A DNA stretch of 64,000 bases. It comes from Talinum fruticosum. Lineage: Eukaryota; Streptophyta; Magnoliopsida; Caryophyllales; Talinaceae. Under the pieces are notes generated by a model. It made no database searches. It was not told where the DNA came from and saw only the letters and a program-made list of their open reading frames with translations. The position numbers were made by a program, and so were the translations under genes. Shown here piece after piece: positions 22,691 to 35,807 of this stretch. The stretch spans positions 6,186,501 to 6,250,500 of the forward strand of contig JAITYX010000003.1 of assembly GCA_021018815.1 (NCBI GenBank), written 5' to 3'. Position 1 is the stretch's first letter; each line of letters opens with the position of its first letter.

Positions 22691-22749
22691 TGCCCAAGTA
22701 GCACCATTAGTTAGACATTACTTATTAGAAGCAAACATCCCAACATAAA

Positions 22750-23020
22750 ACGAAAATAATTTTCACTCAGTAGCTAAATCACACAGATATAGTTTTGGAA
22801 CAAACATCTAAATTTTTGTTTCCATCAAAAACTAGCTTCCCATAAACTACAAATTTTCTTTTTATTGTAAACTAAATCAAACAGATACAATTTTTCTTTC
22901 CCATAAGTTGAATCTCATAGCTGCATACTGCAAAAACTAAAAATAAATAAAAACACACTTTACCAAAAATTAAGGAGATAAATCTTTAACATAAATCTAG
23001 TTGTTTCATGAATATTTTTC
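22750..23020. other. AT-rich stretch, nothing recognised
   Basis: AT-rich sequence without ORF or repeat structure; it may belong to the Ogre LTR whose left boundary could not be found. Confidence 0.4.
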
Positions 23021-24314
23021 GCTCAAGTGTTTCTATAAATAGGGGGCTTCTCGTCCTTGTGTTTGCTGCACCATTTTCACATGAAAAAACCCCATATGCT
23101 CAAAATCAATCCCTCTCATTCTCTCCTACACTTTCTTCTCTTGATCTCATTAACTCTACTTAGCTCCTCATTTCTTTACCCACATAAAAAGCCTTGTTTA
23201 CACCTCATTTGCACTCATTGCTCTACCATTACATTGTCGAAATTCATTCGTGATTTAAAATCAGCAGGTAGAATGACATGAGGGCGTTAGATTGATTTTT
23301 CAAGTTTGCTTTTACGGTTTTTTTTAATTGTAGTTATTCTATCGCTTTTCATATTATGGTTTGAAATTGTATCGTATTTAATTCCTTCCCGCACGATGTA
23401 GTTTTTTTATTTCTTTTTCATTTTTTCGCTTTCTTTATCGCTTCCTTATTGCTTTATTTTCTATTTATTTATCGCTATTTAAGCATGTTAGGTGTTTTAA
23501 TTCCGCCAATTGCATGTTTGTTGGTTGAATGATTAAACACAATGTTAACTCATAATTTAGAATAGTAAAGGTTGTACGTTGATGAGCGAGAATAAAGAAT
23601 ATCCCTCTTTGTTTTGTACCTTTGCCCCGAACACTGGATTCTCGGTTTAAGACCGATGAAATCTCTTTTAAAACCTTTTCTAAGTTTAGTTTTTGTATAC
23701 TAAATCTAAAAAGTATTTTCTGTATTTTTGTTAGTTTTTTCAGTGAAGTATTTTACTGTATTTTTGTTAGTTTTTATTTCCTAAAACCGACTAGCGACTC
23801 CTTACTTTTTAATTTTTATTCTCAAATTGCTTTTCGACATTTCAAGCTAAAAAATTAGAAAATTTTGAGATCATTTTAACAACCGAAGTTATATGACCGA
23901 GGTTGATTCCTCGATCTCGGCCTTATAGCCGAGCACCGGTTATCGGTTAGCGCAAGTCGACGCCGGCGTCGGCTAGTAGCCGTGCTCGGCTCCTAGCCCA
24001 AGCAAATTTCTCTGTTTGCTCCGAAGTTTTGTTGGCAAATGCGTTCTTTATTTTTATTTTTTTACCTTTTGAAATAATATCCCGAGACTTCCCGAAAATT
24101 AATTTCGAAAATAAAATGATTAATAAAAGTCACCAAATCACGAAAAATCCAATTGTAAAAGCTATCTTAATAATGCACACGCTCCACTTTCAAAACGAAA
24201 GTCAACTTTCAAAAATAAAAAAGAATCTTGACAAAAAGAAAGAGACAACGCTTCGTGTGGAAACGTGGCCCGATCTGCCCCCTTCTCGCGCGGGGGAAGG
24301 TCGTGGTTCCTACA
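23021..24314 (+). repeat. Ogre/Tat-type gypsy LTR, 5' boundary not resolved
   Basis: Ends GGTTCCTACA at 24314, immediately before a PBS. It is homologous, block by block, to the reversed fragment at 44128-45403: both contain CCGATG-TC, the ACCGA-CGACTCC motif, and ATAATATCCCG-GACTTC followed by AATAAAATG-TTAATAAAA. TATAAATAGG at 23034-23043 is a good core promoter. The LTR start upstream could not be located because no second plus-strand copy lies in the window. The ORFs here are not genes. Confidence 0.7.
23034..23043 (+). promoter_or_regulatory. TATA box of the Ogre-type LTR
   Basis: TATAAATAGG preceded by GTTTC and followed by a pyrimidine-rich stretch with CACCATTTTC about 30 bp downstream; fits an RNA polymerase II start. 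Confidence 0.5.
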
Positions 24315-24316
24315 GA

Positions 24317-24335
24317 TGGCGAATCCAATGTGGAC
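24317..24335 (+). other. PBS of the Ogre/Tat element (tRNA-Arg type)
   Basis: TGGCGAATCCAATGTGGAC follows the LTR end by two bases. Tat/Ogre elements carry a TGGCGACTCC core here, attributed to tRNA-Arg priming; this copy has point changes. Confidence 0.65.
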
Positions 24336-24902
24336 ATCACTTATTCGAGAGGGAAACTTAAAAATCAAATTTTGAGTTTTTAGTGTGTTTTGCATTAGAC
24401 GTTTTGCATTTAAGTGACTTTAGACAAAGTTGTTCTTTTTTTTACATTTAGGCTTTCACCCTTAAGAACTTTTTTCAAGAAGTCGAATCATTATCTTGGT
24501 GGGTCCACTCTAAAGACTCGGGTATGACTAACTAATCCCTTGAATGTGTTTTGATTTCATGCATTAATCTATATTTAGGATAAAACAAGAAGCATCCTAA
24601 AAGAAATTCATTTAACTAAGCATATGCTTTATAATTCATCATTTAAATGTGACTTATTCTTGATTGAACTCAAACTTAAGTATATTAAGATTATTTGACT
24701 AAGTGTGAGACTCGAAAGTAGAATCCGAGTTCGTTATGACAGATCGAGTTAGACTGACCTACTCACATCTTAGATTCGACCTACTAAGTCACACTCGGAT
24801 ATTTAGTTTGCCTACGCTATTATTTGTTTAATCATGCGTAATCGTAAAATGTCTAAATAACTCATGTGCCCATTAAGATTGAATGATTTATTTATGAGTT
24901 TT
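24336..24902 (+). other. Ogre leader, part 1
   Basis: Untranslated leader after the PBS, containing GGGTCCACTCTAAAGACTCGGG near 24500 and no ORF. It is cut by the Athila-type insertion at 24903-24907 and seems to resume after 38402. Confidence 0.55.
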
Positions 24903-24907
24903 GGCAT

Positions 24908-26317
24908 TGACAGGCCGCAAGCGCACGGTGCATGGTTGTAGCTAGCCAAGGTTGATCCCATAAGGACTCGATCTAGCAACATACTAAACTAGTCCTCTAC
25001 TCAATTGCTAAGCTAATCGGGTTTTTGGAGTTTGCTTCTCTAAACTAGTTCTAAATATTAAAATCAAGGAAATTAATCTAAACTTAAATCAATGGGTAAA
25101 AACATTTAGGGATTTGCTTTCCTAAACGATGAGTTTGATTATTTAAATATAATTTGTGCAATCATTCTTTCAAGTAAATAAAGATCGATAATCACAAAAT
25201 TCTACCGCTCTTTCGATGCTTAATAGAATTGTTCTAATTAACCTATCAAACAACTTTCGCATGCCTTTTAAGTTAATCAAAGTTAAGGATTTCAAATTAT
25301 CAAAGTGATCCCTTAATTTATTATTCTTTTCTCAAATTTTATAAACTAGGTAGAAAGGTTGGTTATCGGATTATTCTATTTCACTTTTCGAGTACATGAT
25401 AGATTAATCTATAAACACAAGTATTCTAGACCTTCAAAACACTCATAAACATAATAAACACAACCTTCTATTGATAAAAATCAAAATTCAAGCACAAATC
25501 ATGGAAAACTAATCAAACTTCATTGTTTCGATTGCAAATCCCTAGAAAAACTCAACTAATCACACATAATTATTGAAAGCTTAAATAAAATCCAATACAT
25601 GGAATCAAACCTCAAATAACAAAAATGATGAAGTAGATGATAGACTTGAAGAACTCCACTTGAATCTCTTGACTTTAGATGGAAATCCCATAGCTCGCTT
25701 CAAATTTCTTCTTCGATCTACAAAAGTTTTTGGTTTAATGCGGATGAAAGGTATGGATGATGGCAATGGATCAATTCTGGATTGCCTCCCCAAAAATCAG
25801 CTTAAATAAGCCATTAAGAAGCAATTAAGAGCCGGAACCGTCAAAATCGAATCGTCTCGGCACATTTACCCCCAACACGGCCGTGTCCTCCGACACGGGC
25901 TGCCCGTGTTGGATGCTGGCACATGAAAACTTGACGGAACGCTGAAAGCGGGCCGTGTCCACCGACACGGGTTGCCCATTCTCGATGTAAAGGCTCCTAG
26001 GCAAGCTCACCTCCAACACGGTCCGTGTCCTCCGATAAGGGCTGCCGTGTTGGTTGGTGGAAATGCAAACTTTGAGAAATCAAGGGGAACGACTCTTTTG
26101 ATTGCAAAGCCGAACCGTGTTGGTCTTCTTAAGGCTTGGAACACTCACTAATCTCGGGAATACTTGGCATTAGTGATCAAATCTGCAAAATCATCTCAAA
26201 ACACCAAAACGCAGGCGTAAAACCGAAAATGGAGCACAAATACATTCCTATTAATCGATTTTCCCAAAGAAAAGCATCAAAACGCCTAAGAAACTAATGC
26301 ATTTTATTCACTTATCA
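24908..26317 (-). repeat. 3' LTR of the Athila-type element
   Basis: Plus-strand start TGACAGGCCGC, end CACTTATCA. In sense it starts TGATAAGTG and ends GCGGCCTGTCA. Carries three imperfect palindromic modules built on ACACGG/CCGTGT at about 25873-25911, 25950-25985 and 26012-26053. Confidence 0.9.
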
Positions 26318-26332
26318 AATTCCCCCATGCTT
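26318..26332 (-). other. Polypurine tract of the Athila-type element
   Basis: In sense AAGCATGGGGGAATT directly precedes the 3' LTR start TGATAAGTG; it primes plus-strand DNA synthesis. Confidence 0.8.
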
Positions 26333-28179
26333 AAACCTTGCTTGCCCTCAAGTAAGGTCAAAAAGCAAAAGATGAAATCCAGCAAAAGAATCATAACCTC
26401 CTCGAGGCTAGGCAACCATAAGTATCACAAGGAAAAACCATTCAACAACAGCCCATAAGCACACCAAATCTTTTCACAATCAGATGGAAAGAAGATCTCA
26501 AAATCCACATTGAAGACCACAAAGACAAATTAGATCAATCACCCAATCATCACTTAAACAATTCATGTTGGCATATGTAGAATAATGGAGCTAGAAAGGC
26601 CGGTAAAACCTCACCTTGGAAATTTTAAAACACTCCACTCATGTGTTTAGGTTCATACATAGTTCACTCAATCTTTCTCACAATCATGCAAAATACCGTA
26701 AGCTTGGTAGAATTCTCTATTCGCCACCACTAAAATGCAACATGCAACATGACAATCAAGAGGACTTTATATAGTTGTAATAGGGCTTAGGTAATGGGTA
26801 AGAAAAGGATATTGTATATTTTGGGAAAAATGAGGAGCTAAAAGCCAATTAGCAAGGAGCCTCCTACAATCTAACCAACAAAACACACAATTCAACTCAT
26901 TACACCCAACCTCTAATTCCGACAAGTATTTTAGAAAATGAGCTTTACTAATAAAGATCAAACTGAATATTCCAAAAATGCCAAACATTTTATTAATTTT
27001 TTTCTCTTTTTTTGCGAAACTTTTCTTGATTTTTCTTTTTTCTATGCTTGGCATTAGGAACTTCTAACAAATCAAAAAGCTCATTTAACATCAAAATACA
27101 CCTTTACAACCAAGAAGGGGAGATCATCTCGTGCTCAATACATACATATAACCCCTCAATCTCATTAAAAGGATCCAAATTATCACCACCACATCAAAGA
27201 CCCTAAATGACTCAACAACATGTGTAAGAAGCTCCACTAGACTTGGCTTAGGTAATAGATTATATGTTTGGCCAAGGGCTAATTAGGAAGGTTCAAAACA
27301 AATGAATTAGGCAATTAGGCTTAAAGGGCTATCAAGGGTGAATGACATGAAAAAGGGTAACAATTTGGCTAATGTAGCTCAAAAATCAAAGAATGCCTCA
27401 ATCATGTTGTCACAAAGCATGCACACATGTGGTTTTGAAGAGAATTCAAACAAGTTCTAGAGATACAATCATGGAGGAGAATCACACATGAAGAAAAACA
27501 CGATACTAATTGTAATTTTTAGTCTATTCAAGGCTCAAAAGTCTCACATGGTCTCTACCACAATCTCAACTAGCTCGAAGAGTTTCACATGCCAACACTA
27601 TTGTCAAAGAATCAAGGGCAATCAACTTTCATCCATCAAATATGGCCAAAATCTTGAAGTTCAAAACTGATTTTAAAATATTTACGCTCTTAGGGCTATT
27701 CATTGAAATCATTATCCATGGAAAACTTATTTGTCCTAAAAGAAATCATCATTGGAGGTTCATCTCCTTTTTTTAGTTTTTAGTTCTTTTTATATGCAAG
27801 TCTATATGATGCTACCTAAATGCCCTAAATGCAATCCTAAATGCCTTTTTTTATATCAATTTTTTTTCAAAAGCAAAATTACATGCTAAGCTGTTTGCGA
27901 AATAAAACATGCTCTAACCTAAATGAAATGCAAGCTGTAGATTATTCCACAATGGCAACCTAAGTAGGCATTTTCCCCCATGCTTGGACACAGCATTGTC
28001 CTCAATGCAAGCACAATTAGGAAAAAGGAGATGGGGAAGAAGAAAACATCACTCAAATGGAGGGGGAGGAGGAGGAGGATTGGGGTTACCCCGAGAAATA
28101 TGCCAATCATGCCAAGCAGTCAAACAGATCACGCATCATATGCATATAATGGTTTTGATTAGCAAGCATGTCACGAAGT
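26333..28179 (-). other. 3' untranslated region of the Athila-type element
   Basis: About 1.8 kb of AT-rich sequence between the env-like region and the PPT; no coding signal. Long 3' spacers are usual in Athila. Confidence 0.65.
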
Positions 28180-30022
28180 TAAAGTTGGGCATTTTGTATA
28201 GTCACACACTCCGAATGAACATAATCTCGAAGAGAGGCTTGTTTAGAGTGGAGGTACTCCCTAAGTGAAGCTTGCTCAAATCGAAAAGCAGCATGCTCGG
28301 AATGCACATACTCCCTGAAGGAGAGCTGCTCTTGATGAGTAACGGTGAGAAGTGGATGCACGGATGCATCGACATTAGGCTCATTATGCTCGGGGTGGGG
28401 GAAGAAAAGAGGTAGAGGCACCCACATTAGTATGGGGCGGAGGGCGAGGGACTTCATCCTCACCGAGCAAAAATCCGAGGTTGGTCTGTATCCCGAAGGA
28501 TGTGCGCCCGGGAGAAGGGAGACGCAACACACGGTTATGAGGATACAACCAATGTAACTCTCCAGAAATTGTACGACACATGCCCATAGCCCGCAAAGCC
28601 TCAATATCGATTCGTTCGGACCTATGCATCCTATCATCATGGTGGTCATCGGGGTTCCAACCTAAAGCTACAACAATTGCAGTAACTAAACCCCAATAAC
28701 AATCCTACCCGGGAACCGAGTAGTAGCGATCGCAAATTGACGGGCTAAATAAGCCCTCGGATTAAACTCGGACACATCTCCCGTCAACATCACATATAAA
28801 AAGAACAGATTCGAGAGACGCATATTATTGCCACTATCATCTCTCCCAAACAGATCGTGGCCCAAAACCCAATGAATGTACTCGAATACGGGGTTCCTAA
28901 CGAGTGGTCGCCTTAGTCGAACTAGGATGATAGTCCTGCTCACCGGAAATAGAATGCCAAAATTGTGTCAAATTGAAACAATCGGGAACTACACGATGTT
29001 CAAGTCCGAGGTCCCGAGGAAGAATAAAGCATTAAACTTACTAAGAGTGAGTTCATGGTACCTCCCTAATAGGCAAAAGGAAACTAAGCCATATTCGGCG
29101 TGAGAACCATGCCCAATATCAACAGATTAACGTGCTTAGAAATTCCAAACTCGAGGCTTCTATAGGTCCCTAATCGAATATTTACAAAATTTACCAAACC
29201 ACACCGTTCAACCATCCAAAAAATCCTCAAGCAAACCCAACCTTTCTAAACTAATCTCATCATAATAACAAGTGGCAACAAGTTCACGATTAATCAATGA
29301 ATTGTAGTGTTCAATATGTTCGGGATGAGGCAAGTTAAGAGGGTTGTTTGGATTACCTCTGTTTCGCGAAATACGAACATTTCGGGGTGGTCGACGAGTG
29401 GCTCGAGGCTTGAGGCTCGCTGAGCTCGATCAAGAGGACTCTCCTTGAGTAATCTTCTACCATTTGGGCGAGCATTGGAGTAAATTTTAGAACGTAGACC
29501 AAGTAGGGAGGCAGAATTTTGTGGAGAGGAATGGGCAAGAAAAGAGGTGATTTTTATGGGAGAAGAATGAGGTGTGGAGGTTTGGACGACCGAAGGACAG
29601 GGAGGCGGCGATGATCGTGGTGCCAGCATCAAGAGCCGGAGTAGCAGAGGGAGACGCCGGTGTGAATAGGACAGTGGACGGCGCGAGTTTTGGCTCTTGA
29701 AAAGGACGTAGAACTCACGAAGAGGGAAGAGGAGAGCAATGAAAAGAAGGCGAAACAAGACACCGGCCAGAATAGGACGGTAATGGTCGGCGTGAAGTAG
29801 AGAAATGCAGCGAGAACACGCTTGGAGAGAAAAGGAGGACCGAGAATGAGGATGAAATTGAAGAAGAAGAACAGATCGGGTGAATGTGGTTTGAAATTTG
29901 GAGTTTAGGAGAGGTTTGAGATGGAAGAAGAGAGTGAAATTGGAGGTATGGCTATGGAGGATGCCAGGGCATGGGAGAGAGGAACAAGAAGAAGAGGCAG
30001 GGTAAAGTGAGGAGAGAGACAA
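28180..30022 (-). pseudogene. env-like/Athila ORF-type protein (decayed)
   Basis: Position between integrase and 3' LTR, minus strand. The first block (29294-30022) includes a Ser/Pro-rich region and FRETEV, followed after a frameshift by LVATCYYDEISLERLGLLEDF. The second block (28686-28943) has FEYIHWVLGHDLFGRDDSG and LFFLYVMLTGDVSEFNPRAYLA, a pattern I recognise from the ATHILA ORF-1 family. The third block (28179-28649) ends in a repeat-rich helix: SLREYLHSKQASLRDYVHSE with register near 14 residues. No clear transmembrane anchor was seen, so env is a positional name only. Several frameshifts. Confidence 0.65.
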
Positions 30023-30054
30023 GAAATTAGGCTAAAAACGGCCCGCACAAAAAT

Positions 30055-30236
30055 TACCCCTAACACGGGCTATTTCCTCCGAAACAGGCAGCCCGTGTTG
30101 GATGCTCGCCTCGGTAGTCTACGCCCAAAGTCAGCCTGTTTTCAATGAAAACGGGTGAGCTGCTACTAAATTGGAGGTAACACCCAACTCGGGCCGTTTC
30201 GGTGGAAACGGGTAGCCTGTTTTGGTTGTTGCCTCG
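30055..30236 (-). repeat. Three palindromic modules shared with the Athila LTRs
   Basis: Three copies of a roughly 40-bp imperfect palindrome of the form ACACGGGC...GCCCGTGTT occur at about 30060-30103, 30133-30165 and 30186-30226. The LTRs carry three equivalent modules followed by the same TTGGATGCT word. Their presence just upstream of the env-like ORF suggests a duplicated LTR-derived or structured leader segment. Confidence 0.65.
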
Positions 30237-30278
30237 CTCGATTTTTTGTTTGTTTTTTTTATGAACACAAAATGGCTT

Positions 30279-30292
30279 GGGTTGCCTCCCAA
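30279..30292 (-). other. Conserved Athila motif downstream of integrase
   Basis: Sense TTGGGAGGCAACCC, preceded by AAGTGCTTC. This motif occurs at the integrase end in many Athila-group elements; its role is not established. Confidence 0.7.
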
Positions 30293-30389
30293 GAAGCACT
30301 TGTTTAAGGTCATTAGCTTGACCATATGCAACTCATTCATCATGCCTTACCCGGGTCGTTAAGAGCAAAATAAGTGGTCTTTACTTCAG

Positions 30390-33300
30390 AATGCCCCACA
30401 ATGTAAGGCTTAAGCCGTTGACCATTGACCTTGAAAGAACCCGTGGACTCACTCCACACCTCAACTACGCCATGAGGAAATACCTTGGTGACTTGAAACA
30501 GCCCGGATCATTGGGATCTCGGTTTTCCGGAAATAACTTCAATCTTGAGTTAAACAAAAAGACCATGTCACCTTCTTCAAACCCCTATGCGAGAATATGC
30601 TTGTCATGCCACCTCTTGGTTCTCTCCTCGTAGATTCGGGAGCTCTCATAAGCTTGCAATCGCAACTCCTCAAATTCTTGCAATTGGAGAACTCGGTTCT
30701 CACCGACCGCCTTGGTGTCAAAATTTAGTGTCCGGATTGCCGGAAAGCTTTGTGTTCCATCTCTACGAGCAAGTGACAAGGCTTCCCATACACTAATCGG
30801 AAGGGAGTAGTGCTAAGGGGAGTCTTGTAAGCATTGTGGTATGCCTATAGTGCATCATCAAGTTTCAAAGACCAGTCTTTTCGGGATCGATCCACTGTCT
30901 TCTCAAGAATATTTTTCAACTCCCGGTTACACAACTCAACTTAACCACTTGTTTGAGGATGATAAGGCGTGGCTACCTTATGGAATACTCCATACTTCTT
31001 CAAAAGAAGCTCAAGTGGTCGGTTGCAAAAGTGGCTCCCATTGTCACTTAATAAAGCCCTTGGAGTGCCAAATCAAGCAAAAATATTCTTCTTTATGAAC
31101 GTCATGACACCCTTGGAATCGTTGGTGGGAGAGGCAATGGCTTCCACCCATTTCGACACATAATCAATAGCGACTAGGATGTAGAGGTTCTTGTGAGAGG
31201 GAGGAAAAGGACCCATGAGGTCAATTCCCTATACATCAAAGAGCTCAACCTTTAAAATACCAGATTGGGGCATCTCATGCCTCTTAGAAATAGTGCCCAT
31301 CCTTTGGCATCGGTCACAAGCTACCACAAAATTCCTTGCATCTTTGGCGAGAGTCGGCCAGTAGAAGCCAGCTTGTAAAACCTTGGAGGTGGTTTTATTG
31401 AGGCCAAAATCTCCACTAGAATTAGTGGAATGACAAGTGGTGGAGCACACTTTGAACCTCGTCTTGTGGAATGCACCTTCGATATACCCCATCTGCACAC
31501 AACTTGTAAAGGAGAGGCTCTTCCCACACATAACTTTTCACCTCAAACAAGAATCGCTTCCTTTGTTGGAAAGATAACTCCGGTGGCATCACTCCACAAA
31601 CAATGTAGTTCACAAAGTCAGCATACCGTGGAGTAGAAGTATGCGAAACAACCATGAGTTTCTCCTTCGAAACGAATCATCAATGGGGATAACTTCCTTG
31701 GGAAAATCTTTCAACCGAGAAAGATGATCGGCAACCACATTTTGCGATCCGAGGCTTGGCTCGGATTTCCAAATCAAACTCTTGGAGTAAAAGCACCCAT
31801 CGGATAAGACGAGGCTTAGAATCCGATTTCCTCATAAGATGCTTGATGGCAGCATGATCAGTAAAAACTATTACCTTGGAGTTAATCAAGTAAGAACGAA
31901 ACTTCTCCAAGGCAAAAACAACCGCTAAGAATTCCTTCTCCGTGGTGGCATAGTTAACTTGAGCCTCATTCGAGTTCAGCTCGCATAATGTATAGCATAG
32001 GGCTTGCCATCCATCCTTTGCCCCAAAACGGCCCCGAATGCAAAGTCACTTGCATCACACATCACTTCAAATGGAAGACTCCAATCCAGGGCTTGCATAA
32101 TAGGAGCTGTAATTAAAGCCTCCCTTAACCTCGTTGAAAGCACTCAAGCACACGTCATCAAATACAAAAGGCATATCCTTGACAAGCAATTGGGTGAGAG
32201 GCCGAGCAATTTTTGAAAAATCTTTAATGAACCGTCCGTAGAAACCCACGTGTCGAAGAAAACTCCTCACACCCTTAACGAGGTAGGTGGAGGTAATTTC
32301 TCAATTACCTCTACCTTAGCTTTGTCAACTTCAATGCCTTTATTGGAAACCATATGACCTAGGACAATACCCTCTTGTACCATAAAATGACACTTTTCCC
32401 AATTCAAGACCAAATTCACTTCCTTACATCTAGACAACACCTTAGAAAGATTTTTCAAACAATGATCAAAGGTAGAACCATAGACAGAAAAATCATCCAT
32501 AAAGACCTGCATTACACAACCGAAAAGGCATTCTCCTATAAGCAAATGTTTCATAAGGACAAGTAAAGGTGGTATCCTCTTGGTCACTAGCGTGGATAGG
32601 GATTTGGAAAAACCCGAATACCCATCTAGATAACAAAAGTATGAATTCTTGGCAAGTCTTTCAAGCATTTGGTCAATGAAGGGAAGAGGGAAATGGTCTT
32701 TACGTGTGGCGCTATTCAACTTGCGATAATCAATGCACATTCTTCAACCCTTAACGGTCTTAGTGGGAATCAATTCATTTTTCTCATTTTTGAGAACAAT
32801 AATCCCCCTTTTTAGGCACAACATGAACCGGGCTCATCCAATCACTATCAAAGATAGGATAAATGATATCGCCCTCAAGCAATTTTAAAACTTCTTTCTT
32901 GACCACTTCTTTCATGTTAGGATTTAACCTTCTTTGATGTTCAATGGTGGGTTTATAGTTATCCTTCATTAAAATCCTATGCAAGCAAACTGAAGGATGA
33001 ATGCACTTAAGGTTATCTATAGTGTAGCCAATAGCCTTACGATGCAATCTAAGGACTCTCAACAAAGCTTCAATTTCGAAGCACTCAATTCGCATTGAAA
33101 ATCACGGGTATAAGAGGAATTTGGGCCAAGAAATTCATACCTTAGGGAGGAAGGGAGAGGTTTCAATTTGACCTTTGGAGCATCATTTCCAGCCATGGAT
33201 GCCTCACCTTTGCTTCCATTCAACAACTTCTCCACCGTGGCCGGTTGTGGTGGGATTTTCGGAGACGCCTCCAAGAATTGAGCCCAAATGGCAACTTCGG

Positions 33301-33860
33301 GATCAATATCCGTAGTTGTACTATTATTCAACAAGAAAAACTCAAGAGGATCATTAGAGCTCAAATTAGTACTATCTTCCCTTAAAATGGAATCAATGAT
33401 ATCCACTCTAAAACAATCATCGAAAAGGAAGGAAATTTAGTAGCTTCAAACAAATTAAACTTAGCTCTTTCATCTCCTATACAAAAGGACATTCTTCTAT
33501 TTTTCACATCAATGCAACACCCAGCAGTAGCCATGAAAGGCCTCCAAGAATAATGGGGCTATGGGTGTCTTCTTCCATCTCTAAAATCACGAAGTCTACA
33601 GGAACAAAGAAGCCTCCTAGCTTAATGGGAACATCCTCTAGTATTCCAACGGGGAACTTGACCTAACGATCAACCAATTAGAGAAAATGGTAGTGGGTTT
33701 CAGCTCACCCATACCAAGCTTTTGGGACAAATAGAGAGGCATCAGGCTCACACTTGAGCCTAAATCACACAGAGCACGATCTATGGAAATCTTCCCTACC
33801 TCACATAGAATACTGAAACTACGGGGTCCTTAAGCTTAGGAGGAAGCTTGTTTTGGAGAA
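30390..33860 (-). pseudogene. pol of the Athila-type element (protease, RT, RNase H, integrase)
   Basis: Order on the minus strand. Protease LCDLGSSVSLMPLYL at about 33720-33770 (DLGS in place of DTGS is normal in Athila). RT with PVHVVPKKG, MCIDYRKLN, DHFPLPFIDQMLERL, and the catalytic box VFMDDFSVYG near 32490. RNase H from about 32000 with [23 protein letters not shown]. Integrase has the zinc-binding H...H...CDRCQRMG near 31310-31430 and the core Asp, Asp and Glu in [18 protein letters not shown] and GQVEL (about 31210-30930). The 3' boundary is just before the conserved TTGGGAGGCAACCC motif. Frameshifts at about 33100, 32750, 32270, 31660 and 31230. Confidence 0.88.
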
Positions 33861-33910
33861 CGACACTACATCTGTTCGATCAAAGTTACGGTCGCATGCT
33901 CTTCTAACTT

Positions 33911-35616
33911 TCATTTGTTGGACATAATTTCTTTCAAGAACTTAGCATAAGAAGGCATTTGACACAAGGCATCGGTGAAAGGAATATTGATATGGAGCTT
34001 CTTAAGGACCTCTAAAAACTTCCCAAATTGTTTATCATTTTTAGACTTTGCCAATCTTTGTGGAAAAGGAAAAGGCAGAGTATAGATTCTTTGGGGAATT
34101 TTGGCTTGGTCATTAGTAGGCTCACTCTCAGTTTGCACAGTAACATCTACCAAAGACTCTTTGGAGGGTAAAGACACCTCCTCATTCATAACATCATGCA
34201 ACTCATTCGCATCGGTCTCAACATTCTCAACAACATTTTCGGATTGCACCTCAATGACCACATGATCACTACTAGCACCCTTAGGCCCCACCAATTGTGT
34301 CCCACTCCTTAAAGTTATAGCATTACATTGGTCCCTAGGGTTAGACACTATTTGGCTAGGAAGATTACCTGGAGGGCTAGAGGAAGAGTTTGCTTGGCTA
34401 GCAATTTGAGTTTCAAGCATCTTATTGTGAGTGGCTAAGATTTCAACTTTTGAAGCCAATTGCTTGATAATCTCATCTTCCTTTTGTTGAGCCAAAAGCA
34501 TGCTTTCTATCATGACCTCTAAGTTCGACTTTTGGGGCACTTGGGGTTAGGTAGGTCTTTGGAATCCAGGGGCGGGTGGTTTTGGCACTTGTTGTGGACC
34601 CATAGGATTGTTGTTCGGTAGGAAAAATTGGGGTGATACCTCAATCCCGGGTTATAGAAATTTAAGAATGGGTCAAAGTTTCGCCTTGGGTTCGGTTTGC
34701 CAATAAAATTGGCTTGGTCGATCGGTTCACTACTAGCCATACCCATAGGACAAAACAAGGTTTCATGGTCATAAGAATTACAAGAAGCACATGGAAGGGG
34801 AGGGGCAACATTCACATTTAGACGGTCCATTTTTCGAGTTATAGCATGTATCTTAGTAGATAGGACAAAAACTACATTGACACCAAGCTTACCTCTTGTT
34901 CTCTTGGATCGGGGCTTGGACCATTGAAAGCTGTTGAGTGCCATCTACTCAATCAAGGTGTGGAGCTCATCGACGGACTTGCTCATAATGTTTCCTCCCG
35001 TCGCCGCAAGAATTGTGGCTCTCAAGTGATCAACAACCCCATTGTAGAAAGCTTGAATGGGGACACATGGCTCAAATCCATGTTGTGGGCGTTGGTGAAG
35101 GAGATCCTTGAACTGCTCCCATGCTTCATATAACGTCTCATTCGACTCTTGGACGAAGGTGAAAATCTAGTTCCTCAAATTGATCAAATTTCTTGGTGGG
35201 AAGTATTTTGCTAAGAAGGCACTTGCAAGTTGATCAAATGTGCTGATGGAGTTCGCCGGAAGAGAATCTAGCCACTCCCATACCCTTCCTTCAAGCGAGA
35301 ACAGAAACAATTGCGGCTTCATTGCATCCGGTGAAGCCATGTTCGCCTTGAAAGTATCACATGCTTGGCGAAAAATATGGAGGTGCCGCTTGGGGTCTTC
35401 ATTGAGGAGGCCATGGAAAGGAGTGGCCCTTACCAAGTTGACGAGCGAATTCTTCAACTCAAAGTCATTCGCCGTTACACTCGGGACATTGATGGCCGTC
35501 GGTGGATTAGTGACATTGGGTGTCACATATTGCCCAAAAGTCCTTATTTCCTCACCGACCATCTTGGGATTTTGTTTGGAGTTTTGTTCTTGCTTCTTCC
35601 TAGCCTTTTCTAGCAT
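33911..35616 (-). pseudogene. gag of the Athila-type element
   Basis: Minus-strand gag in at least three frames. The N-terminal part (35167-35616) has NSLVNLVRATPFHGLLNEDP, HLHIFRQACDTF, LFLFSLEGRVWEWLDSLPAN and FLAKYFPP, the retrotransposon gag signature. The middle part (34519-34944) has a CxxC...H...C cluster (CASCNSYDHETLFCP), an atypical zinc knuckle. The last part (33911-34540) is Gln/Glu-rich and predicted coiled coil, followed by AITLRSGTQL, a stretch usual before the protease in Athila. Frameshifts at about 35170 and 34520 separate the parts. Confidence 0.85.
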
Positions 35617-35807
35617 TTGCTTCTTCTATCTAGAGCAGAAGGTGCGCTCGATTTTTGGATCAAATTCGAACAACCGAGCTTTTTGCATGCAAGGAGAGAA
35701 TACCTAGCAAGAACAAAAGCAAAACTACTAACGCAATCAAAACAGAAAAAGAAAATAAACACTTAGTCAATTTGAAAGTATGTGTCTAATGGCTACTAAA
35801 AATAGAG

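Noticed and set aside
28345..28557. 70-codon plus-strand ORF
   Set aside because: Antisense shadow of the Athila env-like region.
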